The translations under genes and the position numbers were made by a program. A DNA stretch of 18,536 nucleotides from NCBI GenBank assembly GCA_025352865.1, contig JANXSB010000265.1:1-18536 (forward strand), in the 5' to 3' direction. The stretch comes from Chthoniobacter sp. (GTDB lineage Bacteria; Verrucomicrobiota; Verrucomicrobiia; Chthoniobacterales; Chthoniobacteraceae). Positions 7,601-14,249 of this stretch are shown piece by piece. Each line of letters opens with the position of its first letter. Position 1 is the stretch's first letter. A model generated the notes under the pieces. It did not search any database. It had not been told where the DNA came from and saw only the letters and a list, made by a program, of their open reading frames with translations.

Positions 7601-7977
7601 ATCGGCGCTCCGCTTTCACCTTCGTCGAAGTGCTCGCGGCGATGGCGCTCCTTGGGATTCTGATTCCGGTGCTCGTCTCGGCGCTGCACCTGTCGAGCGG
7701 GGTTGGCGAGGCGGCGGAGCGTTTGACGATCGCGGCGCAGCTCGGCGAAAACCGGCTCAGCGAACTGACGCTCGGCGATGCGTGGAGTTCGGCGCAGAGC
7801 GGTGGCGATTTCGGCACGGACTTTCCGGGCTACCGCTGGGAGCTGAAAAAAACCGACTGGCAGACCGGCGCGATGACCGAGCTGGTGATGGACGTTTTTT
7901 TCATCGTGCAAGGACGCGAGCAGGACGTGCGGCTGAGCACGCTGGTGAATGAATCGCTTTCGACGGCAACGCAATGA
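7597..7977 (+). CDS. gspI: Minor pseudopilin GspI
   Basis: 126 residues, normal for GspI. The N-terminus MNRRSA/FTFVEVLAAMALLGILIPVLVSAL is a prepilin leader with Ala at -1 and Glu at +5. The next segment (AAERLTIAAQLGENRLSELTLG) corresponds to the family's conserved helix containing the A..LAENRL-type motif, followed by strands (YRWELKKTDW; MTELVMDVFFIVQGREQDVRL). The ATG overlaps the gspH stop by 4 nt and is preceded by a good Shine-Dalgarno sequence. GspI is expected to nucleate the tip complex with GspJ and GspK. Confidence 0.9.
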   Translation: MNRRSAFTFVEVLAAMALLGILIPVLVSALHLSSGVGEAAERLTIAAQLGENRLSELTLGDAWSSAQSGGDFGTDFPGYRWELKKTDWQTGAMTELVMDVFFIVQGREQDVRLSTLVNESLSTATQ

Positions 7978-8699
7978 ACCGCCGCGCTTTCACCCTCATC
8001 GAACTCGTGCTCGCCATGGCCGCGTGCGCGATTCTTCTCGCGGCGATCTACGGATTTTTCTCCACCGCTGTGCATCTGCGCAACGACCTGATGGAGCGCA
8101 CCCGCGACGCTCGCGTGCGCGCCCATGCGGCGGGTGTGCTCCGCAATGATCTGCGCAACGCCATCGTCTCCGGCGGCACGCTGGCCGCGGTGCTTGAAGG
8201 CTCGCAGCAAAATTCCGGCGGGAGTTTTCCGGGCTATTTGAAATTCACCACCACGACTGCGCCGGATGCGGACGAGATGCCGAATCCCGACGTGCAGCAG
8301 GTCGAGTATTACATCGTCACCGACCGGGAGGCGGCGGACCAGAAAGCGGGCATGCTTGTCCGAGCGCACACGCGCAATCTGCTCGCCACGACGACCGAGG
8401 TGGCGACTGAAGAACCTTTGCTGGCGGGCATCGAGTCGATGGAGGTGTCGTTTTACGACGGCACGGGCTGGCAGGATTCGTGGTCATTCACCGCCAGCAG
8501 CGCAACGAGCAGTACGACGGCCAGCACAACAAGCAGCACGAGTGGCAGCAGCACGCTACCCGAGGCCGTGCGCGTGCGGCTGCACCCGGCGCGAAAAGCG
8601 GGGGAGAATTTCGTGCCCGCGCCGATCGAAGTGCTCGTGCCGTGGACGGTCGAAGAGGCGGTGCAGCCGACGACGGCGACGACAGGAGCAACGCCATGA
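7974..8699 (+). CDS. gspJ: Minor pseudopilin GspJ
   Basis: 241 residues with leader MNRRA/FTLIELVLAMAACAILLAAIYGFF (Ala at -1, Glu at +5). The body has the GspJ layout: a helix with charged residues (LMERTRDARVRAHAAGVLRNDLRNAI), a YYIVTDREA strand, LLAGIESMEVSFYDGTGWQDSW near the C-terminal third, and a final VRVRL strand (198-203) with APIEVLVP. A Ser/Thr-only tract of about 24 residues (171-194) is inserted between the last conserved strands. The gene overlaps gspI and gspK by 4 nt each. It is slightly longer than most GspJ because of this insertion and a Thr-rich tail. Confidence 0.88.
   Translation: MNRRAFTLIELVLAMAACAILLAAIYGFFSTAVHLRNDLMERTRDARVRAHAAGVLRNDLRNAIVSGGTLAAVLEGSQQNSGGSFPGYLKFTTTTAPDADEMPNPDVQQVEYYIVTDREAADQKAGMLVRAHTRNLLATTTEVATEEPLLAGIESMEVSFYDGTGWQDSWSFTASSATSSTTASTTSSTSGSSTLPEAVRVRLHPARKAGENFVPAPIEVLVPWTVEEAVQPTTATTGATP
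8484..8555 (+). repeat. Ser/Thr low-complexity repeat inside gspJ
   Basis: A stretch of agc/acg/aca/agt-type triplets encodes only Ser, Thr, Ala and Gly (residues 171-194). It resembles a trinucleotide-slippage tract and sits between conserved strands, so length change is probably tolerated. Confidence 0.65.
8684..8688 (+). promoter_or_regulatory. Shine-Dalgarno site for gspK
   Basis: AGGAG, 7 nt before the ATG at 8696. It supports that start over longer upstream extensions in the same frame, which are only open-frame readthrough inside gspJ. Confidence 0.65.
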
Positions 8700-10027
8700 T
8701 GAAGCTCCTTCACAATCCAGCGGTGCGCGGCTCGGTGCTCATCGTGGTGCTGTGGGCGTCGGTGGGGCTGGTGAGCATCGCGCTGCTGCTCGGGCACTCG
8801 ATGATGATGTCGCACCGCGGCGCGGACAATGATCTCGCGGGACGGCAGGCGGACCAGGCGATCGAGGGCGCGGTGCGTTATGCGGAATCGCTGCTCGTGA
8901 GTCCGACGACGCCGGGCGTGCTGCCGGATGTGACGAGCTATCAGGGCGAGGCGGTGGCGGTGGGCGAGGCGCAGTTCTGGTTTTTCGGGACGCCGGCGGA
9001 CACGACGGCGGGGACGAAGGGCGAGTACGGACTGATTGATGAGGCGTCGAGGCTGAACCTCAACACGGCGACGCTCGCGATGCTCAAGCTGCTGCCGGGG
9101 ATGACGGATGATTTCGCGCAGGCAATCATCGATTGGCGCACGCCAGGCGCGAGCACTTCGGCAGCGGGATCGGTGTACGCGCAGAAAAAGCCGCCGTACT
9201 CCGCGAAGGGCGCACCTTTCGAGTCGATCGAAGAGCTGGCACTGGTCGATGGCGCGACGCGTGAGATGCTTTTCGGCGAGGACGCAAACCTCAACGGCGC
9301 GCTCGATCCGAACGAGGACGACGGCGGGAAGAATCTTCCCGCGGATAACAGCGACGGAAAACTCGATGCGGGGATTCTCGCCTACGTGACCGTTTTCAGC
9401 CGCGAGCCGAACAAGCAAAGCGACGGCACCGCGCGAATCAACATCTCGCAGCCGGGGCCGAACGATGCTTTGGAAAAACTGCTCACCGACAAATTGGGCG
9501 CGAGCCGCGCGGCGGAAATCCAGGCCCGGCTCGGGCCCGGCGGCGCTGTTCGCAGCACGCTCGAACTGTACGTGCGCAGCGGGATGAAGGCGGATGAGTT
9601 TGGCAAGATCGTGGACGCGCTGACCACGAAGACGGGTGACTATCTCACCGGCCTCATCAATGCGAACACGGCGGGTGCGGCGGTGCTGGCGTGCGTGCCT
9701 GGCATCGGCACGGACAAGGCGGCGACGCTCATCACCGCGCGGCAGAGCCACACGACGAAGGACACGAACATCGCGTGGGTCGCGGACGCGCTCGGCGCGC
9801 AGGGCTCGGCGCAGGCCGGGCCGTATCTCACGGGGCAAAGCTGGCAGGCGGGCGCGGACGTGGCGGCGGTCGGGCGGAACGGGCGCGGCTACCGGCGGAC
9901 GAAATTTGTGATTGATACGAGCACGGGCACGCCGCGGATCATTTACCGGCGGAATCTCGCGCCGCTCGGCTGGGCGCTGGGCAGCAACGTGCGGCAGAGT
10001 TTCGCGATGCAGAAAGGGGCGAAATGA
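8696..10027 (+). CDS. gspK: Minor pseudopilin GspK (tip protein)
   Basis: 443 residues from ATG 8696, overlapping the gspJ stop; a second ATG follows immediately. The leader MMKLLHNPAVRG precedes SVLIVVLWASVGLVSIALLL, lacking Glu at +5 as is normal for GspK. The helical domain carries LIDEASRLNLNTATLAMLKLLPGM-type residues (helix-hairpin-helix, about 113-150). A second, longer HhH-like region, INANTAGAAVLACVPGIGTDKAATLI, lies further C-terminal. Two Asp-rich loops, DANLNGALDPNEDD (196-209) and DNSDGKLD (217-224), look like calcium loops; GspK of E. coli binds calcium. The protein is longer than typical GspK (about 320-340 residues), with extra C-terminal sequence. It caps the pseudopilus tip with GspI and GspJ. 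Confidence 0.9.
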   Translation: MMKLLHNPAVRGSVLIVVLWASVGLVSIALLLGHSMMMSHRGADNDLAGRQADQAIEGAVRYAESLLVSPTTPGVLPDVTSYQGEAVAVGEAQFWFFGTPADTTAGTKGEYGLIDEASRLNLNTATLAMLKLLPGMTDDFAQAIIDWRTPGASTSAAGSVYAQKKPPYSAKGAPFESIEELALVDGATREMLFGEDANLNGALDPNEDDGGKNLPADNSDGKLDAGILAYVTVFSREPNKQSDGTARINISQPGPNDALEKLLTDKLGASRAAEIQARLGPGGAVRSTLELYVRSGMKADEFGKIVDALTTKTGDYLTGLINANTAGAAVLACVPGIGTDKAATLITARQSHTTKDTNIAWVADALGAQGSAQAGPYLTGQSWQAGADVAAVGRNGRGYRRTKFVIDTSTGTPRIIYRRNLAPLGWALGSNVRQSFAMQKGAK

Positions 10028-11439
10028 AACTCGATCTCGCCGAATTGCAGAAGCGTTTCCAGGTGCGCGCGGCGCTCGCGATCACGATCGAGTCCGGTCG
10101 CGTGGCTGTGGATCACGTCCGCCGCGACGCGCACACGAGCCGCGTGCTGCATTCGTTCATGCTGCCGATCGGCGCGGAGGCGGTCCTCGCCGATCCCGAG
10201 CGCGTGGGGCAGCGGCTGGCTGCGGAGCTTGATTCCGCGGGCATCCGCGAGCGGCGCTGTGTGGTTTGCATCCCGGCGGGCTGGGCGATGACGACTTCCG
10301 CGGAGGTCCCCGGCATTGCGGCGGACGACCTGCGCGGCTTTCTCGAACTGCGCGCCGAGCGCGAGTTTCCGGTGCCGGTCGCCGACCTGCGGCTGGCGTC
10401 GTGCGCCTACGTTTTGCCGGATGGAAAAGAGTGCGCCACGCTCGCGGCGGTGCCCGCGAAACGGATGGACGCCATCGAGCGCATGCTCGCGGCGGCGGAG
10501 TGCCGCGCGGTGTCCGTCTCGCTCGGGCTCGATGCGTGTCTGCCGCAGGGCGTCGTGCCGGCGGCGCTGCATTTTCTCGCGAATGGAAATCACATCGACG
10601 TGGTGATCGCAGCGGGAGGCGGCATCGCCGCGGTGCGGACACTGCCCGCTCCCGCGAGCGCGGAGACGGTGGCTTTCGATGCGATGGGTTTTTCCCGCGA
10701 AGTCCGCATCACGCTGGGCCGGCTGCCCGAGGCGCTGCGGCAGCAGGTGCGTGAGGCGCGCTTTGGCGGCACGCCCGTTTCGGCGGAAAATCTCTGCCAG
10801 GAAATGCGTCCGCATCTCAGCCGCATGGGAATCGAGAGCCGGCTGGAAGCGCCCGCCGGCACAGCATCCGCGGCCCATCCGGCGGCGGCGATCGAGGCGG
10901 CGGGGCAGCACCTCGCGCAGCAGCCGGTGGCGTTTGAATTTCTCCCGCCGCAGGTCAACCGCTGGCTGTTGATGACGCGGCAGTTTGACGACCGCCGGCG
11001 GCGCTGGCTCGCTGGCGCGGTCGTGGCGGCGCTCGTGCTGCCCGTGCTCACTTTCATCGTCCGCGCGCACATGGAGAGCAGCCTGAATGCGGAGTGGAGC
11101 GGCATGCAGGGGAAGGTCGTGGATCTCGACAAACTGCAGCAGCGCATCCGGCTTTTCCGCGGATGGTTCGATCCGTCGGCGCAGAGCGTGCAGATCATGG
11201 AGACGCTCGACGCGGCCTTTCCCGAGCAGGGCGATGTGTGGGCAAAGAGCGTGCAGATCACGGACGGCGCGAAGGTCGTATGCACGGGATTCGCGAGGAA
11301 CCACGCGGCGCTGCTCGGCTTTCTCAACGGTCTGCGCAAGCATCCGGAAATCTCCGATGTGCGGCTCCAGCAGGAGCGTGGCGACACGCAGGTGCAGTTT
11401 TCCATCACCTACAAATGGGGGCCAAATGATGTCCGCTAA
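10024..11439 (+). CDS. gspL: GspL-type platform protein (PilM-like plus PilN-like)
   Basis: 471 residues. Residues 1 to about 310 form an actin-like (PilM/GspL cytoplasmic) region with the VCIPAGWAMTTSAEVP and LRGFLELRAEREFPVP motifs and the conserved FEFLPP (304-309) just before the membrane. One TM helix follows a run of Arg (about 329-347). The periplasmic part (349-471) is PilN-like: a short coiled coil (LDKLQQRIRLFRG), then VWAKSVQITDGAKVVCTGFA and a C-terminal QVQFSITYKW strand. GspL recruits GspE to the platform and pairs with GspM. An AAAGGGG Shine-Dalgarno sequence lies at 10013-10019, and the ATG overlaps the gspK stop. Sequence identity to classical GspL is likely low; topology and position carry the call. 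Confidence 0.83.
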   Translation: MKLDLAELQKRFQVRAALAITIESGRVAVDHVRRDAHTSRVLHSFMLPIGAEAVLADPERVGQRLAAELDSAGIRERRCVVCIPAGWAMTTSAEVPGIAADDLRGFLELRAEREFPVPVADLRLASCAYVLPDGKECATLAAVPAKRMDAIERMLAAAECRAVSVSLGLDACLPQGVVPAALHFLANGNHIDVVIAAGGGIAAVRTLPAPASAETVAFDAMGFSREVRITLGRLPEALRQQVREARFGGTPVSAENLCQEMRPHLSRMGIESRLEAPAGTASAAHPAAAIEAAGQHLAQQPVAFEFLPPQVNRWLLMTRQFDDRRRRWLAGAVVAALVLPVLTFIVRAHMESSLNAEWSGMQGKVVDLDKLQQRIRLFRGWFDPSAQSVQIMETLDAAFPEQGDVWAKSVQITDGAKVVCTGFARNHAALLGFLNGLRKHPEISDVRLQQERGDTQVQFSITYKWGPNDVR

Positions 11440-11971
11440 ACGCCGCGAAACGCTTTTGAAAATCGCCGTCGGCGCAGTCGTCGGGCTCTTCCTGCTCGAC
11501 CGCATGGTGCTCTCGCCAGCCTTCGCGGGCTGGAAGGCGCAGAGCGTGCGGCTCGCCGCGCTCCAGCAGAAAGTGAAGAACGGACGGCAGCTCACGGAGC
11601 GCGAGAAATCGCTGCGCGCGCGATGGGACGAGATGCAGCGCGCGAATCTGCCGGCGGACATGTCGTCCGCGGAGAATGATGTGTACAAGGCGCTGGCGCG
11701 CTGGACGAGCGAGAGCCGGGTGAGTTTCACGAGCCTCACGCCGCAATGGCGCAATCACGACGAGGGCTACGAGACATTCGAGTGCCGCGCGACGGCTGTG
11801 GGCGAGCAGGCGGCGCTGGCACGGCTCGTCTATGAAATCGAAACCGATCCGCTGCCCGCGCGCATCGAGGAATGCGAGATGACCGCGCGCGACGCGCAGG
11901 GCAGGCAGCTCAGCCTCGCGCTGCGCTTCAGCTTCGTGCGGATCGAGGAGCAGGGGAGGGCCGCGCGATGA
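11426..11971 (+). CDS. gspM: GspM/PilO-like platform protein
   Basis: 181 residues from ATG 11426; ATG 11429 is equally possible. It overlaps gspL by 14 nt. A basic N-terminus (MSAKRRETLLK) leads to one TM helix (about 12-28, IAVGAVVGLFLLDRMV), a coiled-coil stretch (about 38-72, VRLAALQQKVKNGRQLTEREKSL-type heptads) and a ferredoxin-like periplasmic domain (SRVSFTSLTPQW; LARLVYEIETDPLPARIEECEMTARD; LSLALRFSF). This is the bitopic PilO/GspM layout, and it follows GspL as in canonical operons. It would dimerise with GspL through the coiled coil and periplasmic domain. Confidence 0.82.
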   Translation: MMSAKRRETLLKIAVGAVVGLFLLDRMVLSPAFAGWKAQSVRLAALQQKVKNGRQLTEREKSLRARWDEMQRANLPADMSSAENDVYKALARWTSESRVSFTSLTPQWRNHDEGYETFECRATAVGEQAALARLVYEIETDPLPARIEECEMTARDAQGRQLSLALRFSFVRIEEQGRAAR

Positions 11972-12558
11972 AAACCGCTGTTCATTTTCTCGCCGCGCTC
12001 GCCCTGCTGCTCGCGGGAAACGCGGGCGCGCAGGCCGCGGAGAAAGTCGCGGGCTTCGATGCCTTTCGCCTCATGCGGACGAAGAACATGTTTGATCCGA
12101 ACCGCCGACCGGCCCGCACGGAGACAGCATCCGCGCCGCGTCCGGCCCAGGTGCGGGAGAATAAATCGAGCTCGCTCACGCTCACCGGCACGATGGTCAC
12201 CGAGGGGAAAACGCTCGCGTTTTTCGCCGGCACGCGCGCGGACTACAGCAAGGTGCTGTCCGTCGGCGGCACAATCGCCGACTGCAAAATCACCGCGATC
12301 AAAACGACGGAGGTGGAGATGGAGCGCGGTGGAAAACCCGGCACGCTCGCGATCGGGCATCAGCTCCAGATCGATGGCGCGCCGTCCGATGTCCCCGCCG
12401 AGGTACCTGCTCCCGCATCAGCTTCGGGCGACAACGCCGCGCCCCCGGCTGATCCCTCCGCGCCCGCTGGCCCGACGGCCGGCCCCCCAGCTTCCAATGA
12501 CAAAAACGATGTGCTCCGCCGCATGATGGAGCGCCGCGAAAAAGAAATGAACAAATGA
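11968..12558 (+). CDS. GspC HR-domain-like periplasmic protein
   Basis: 196 residues, coupled to gspM by ATGA, with a purine-rich GGGGAGGG Shine-Dalgarno-like run just upstream. A signal peptide (MKTAVHFLAALALLLAGNAGAQA) is followed by LMRTKNMFDPNRRPA, the (N)xFDPNR-type motif found ahead of the HR domain. A small beta domain (about 65-150) follows: SLTLTGTMVTEGKTLAFF, YSKVLSVGGTIADCKITAIKTTEVEME, GTLAIGHQLQ. This is the strand pattern of GspC HR / PilP domains, which bind the secretin N0 domain. There is no PDZ domain and no retained N-terminal TM anchor, unlike classical GspC. The C-terminus is a Pro/Ala linker with a charged helix (VLRRMMERREKEMNK). Position just before the secretin genes fits a platform-secretin connector. 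I leave the symbol open because the family is only inferred. Confidence 0.72.
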   Translation: MKTAVHFLAALALLLAGNAGAQAAEKVAGFDAFRLMRTKNMFDPNRRPARTETASAPRPAQVRENKSSSLTLTGTMVTEGKTLAFFAGTRADYSKVLSVGGTIADCKITAIKTTEVEMERGGKPGTLAIGHQLQIDGAPSDVPAEVPAPASASGDNAAPPADPSAPAGPTAGPPASNDKNDVLRRMMERREKEMNK

Positions 12559-14234
12559 AAACCACCCGCCCGAACACCACGCTCCGCCTCGTCCTCGCCG
12601 CCGCCCTGCTCCTGCCCTGCCTTGCAAACGCGCAGGGACAAAACCGGCGCGGCAACCGCACCGGGCCGCCGTCCGCCACGCCCGCACCTTTGCGCGTGCC
12701 CGCGCAGATCACGCCCGATGTCGCGCTGCCGGAACTCGACCCCGCGCTTTCCCAAAAGGAACTCACGCCCATCCGCGCGGAAATCGTACCAGCCGCGCCA
12801 GCCGCGCCCGTCGCACCGGTAGCCAAACCGGTCGTCGCGAAAGGCACCATCATGCTGAACTTCCAAGGCGCTTCGCTGACCGACGTGCTGAATTATCTGA
12901 GCGAGGCGGCGGGCTTCGTCATCGTGCAGGAAGCGCCGGTCACGGGCACGGTGAATGTGGTCAGCCGCCAGCCGATCACCGCCGAGGACGCCGTCGATCT
13001 GCTCAACTCCGTGCTCATCGAAAAAGGCTACGTCGCCATCCGCAACGGGCGCATTTTGAAAATCGTGAAGCGCGACGGCGCGCAAAAGCGCGAGCTGCCG
13101 GTGCATACGGGCAGCGACCCGGAGCTGATCCCGCGCAAGGACGAGATGGTCACGCAAATCCTGCCGCTGCGTTTTGGCGAAGCGGCGAAGCTCGTGGAAA
13201 ACCTGCGCCCGCTGCTCGCGGACAACGCGACGATCAGTTCGAACGAAAGCAGCAACTCGATCCTGCTCACTGACACGCAGACGAACATCCGGCGCATCGC
13301 GGAAATCATCCGCGCGATTGATACCTCGGTCGCCAGCATTTCCACGCTGCACGTCTATCCGCTGAAGTATGCCAACGCAAAGGCGCTCGCCACGGTCGTC
13401 ACGGAACTCTTTGCATCGAATACGGCTGGCGGAAATGGCGGTGGCGGCCGCGGGCGCGGTGGAAACGGCGGCGGCGGATTTGGCGGCGGGTTCCCCGGCT
13501 TTGGCGGACCCGGCGGAGGGCAGCAGCCGACCACGGCGACGAGCGAGGCGCGGCAGGCAAACTCACGCGTCATCGCTGTCGCCGACGACCAGAGCAATTC
13601 GCTTATCGTCAGTGCGCCGGAGGAGGTCATTCCGAACATCACGGAGGTCGTGAACAAGATCGACACGAACATCAACGACGTCACCGACACCCGCATTTTC
13701 AAGCTGCAGCACGCCGATGCCATCGAGACCGCGGAGATCATCACCAGCCTCTACGGCGACAACACCGCGCAGACGCAGAATTCGCAAAACAACCAGCGCG
13801 GACAGGGACGGCAGGGCGGCGGCTTCGGCGGCTTCAATCCCTTTGGCCAGCAGCAGCAGTCCACGAGCGCGAACCAAAGCGACCGCGCGCTGCTCCAGGC
13901 GAAGGTCGTGGCTGTCGGCGACGGACGCACCAATTCGCTCATCGTCACCGCCGCGCCGGACACCATGACGCAGATCGCGGAAACCGTGGGACGCCTCGAT
14001 GCGAGCGACGCGAAAAAGCAGCACATCTACGTCCACTCGCTCCAGCACGCCGATGCCGACAGCGTGGCCGACGTGCTCCGCGGAATGCTCGGCCAGCAGA
14101 CGAGCACGAACTCCGCGCAGTCCGGCTCCAGCCGCCTCAACCAGCGCAGCAACACCGGCGCGACCATCGACACCACCGGCGCGACCAGCAACCTCAGCGG
14201 TTCCAGCGGCAGCAACAGCCGCAGCGGCCGCTAA
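12555..14234 (+). CDS. gspD: Split secretin, N-domain subunit (GspD N0-N3 plus half of a further N domain)
   Basis: 559 residues, starting by ATGA overlap with the GspC-like gene. A signal peptide (MKTTRPNTTLRLVLAAALLL, cleavage near LANA/Q) and a Pro/Ala-rich linker to about 95 precede N0 (about 97-172: LNFQGASLTDVLNYLSEAAG). Three NolW-type domains follow: N1 (198-257), N2 (262-371, interrupted by a Gly/Phe-rich loop at 292-323) and N3 (376-483, loop at 403-442). Residues 489-514 (HIYVHSLQHADADSVADVLR) are the first half of a fourth NolW domain, after which a Ser/Asn/Thr tail ends the protein. There is no beta-barrel secretin domain. The second half of that domain and the barrel are in the next gene. 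It would form the periplasmic vestibule that binds the GspC-like protein. Confidence 0.9.
   Translation: MKTTRPNTTLRLVLAAALLLPCLANAQGQNRRGNRTGPPSATPAPLRVPAQITPDVALPELDPALSQKELTPIRAEIVPAAPAAPVAPVAKPVVAKGTIMLNFQGASLTDVLNYLSEAAGFVIVQEAPVTGTVNVVSRQPITAEDAVDLLNSVLIEKGYVAIRNGRILKIVKRDGAQKRELPVHTGSDPELIPRKDEMVTQILPLRFGEAAKLVENLRPLLADNATISSNESSNSILLTDTQTNIRRIAEIIRAIDTSVASISTLHVYPLKYANAKALATVVTELFASNTAGGNGGGGRGRGGNGGGGFGGGFPGFGGPGGGQQPTTATSEARQANSRVIAVADDQSNSLIVSAPEEVIPNITEVVNKIDTNINDVTDTRIFKLQHADAIETAEIITSLYGDNTAQTQNSQNNQRGQGRQGGGFGGFNPFGQQQQSTSANQSDRALLQAKVVAVGDGRTNSLIVTAAPDTMTQIAETVGRLDASDAKKQHIYVHSLQHADADSVADVLRGMLGQQTSTNSAQSGSSRLNQRSNTGATIDTTGATSNLSGSSGSNSRSGR
13428..13523 (+). repeat. Gly-rich tract in the N2-domain loop of the secretin subunit
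   Basis: It encodes residues 292-323, almost all Gly with Arg, Asn, Phe and Pro (GGGG, RGRGG, FGGGFPGFGG). It occupies the loop between the two halves of the N2 domain. A second, Gln/Gly/Asn-rich loop sits at 13761-13880 in N3. Similar Gly-rich tracts occur in the exported protein at 3126 and in the barrel subunit at 14250. Confidence 0.75.
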
Positions 14235-14249
14235 CCCCCACCCACTTCC

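Noticed and set aside
9943..11754. A 603-codon minus-strand frame under gspL and gspM
   Set aside because: Shadow frame with His/Arg-rich sequence. The plus-strand genes fit operon order and topology.
12555..12635. Possible lipobox (LLPC) in the signal peptide of the secretin N-domain subunit
   Set aside because: Pro directly before Cys does not fit the lipobox, and a normal signal peptidase I site (LANA/Q) follows.
14235..14249. The secretin split as a sequencing frameshift or pseudogene
   Set aside because: The second gene begins with a convincing signal peptide and its own linker, and the first ends in a natural low-complexity tail, so a single error does not explain it.
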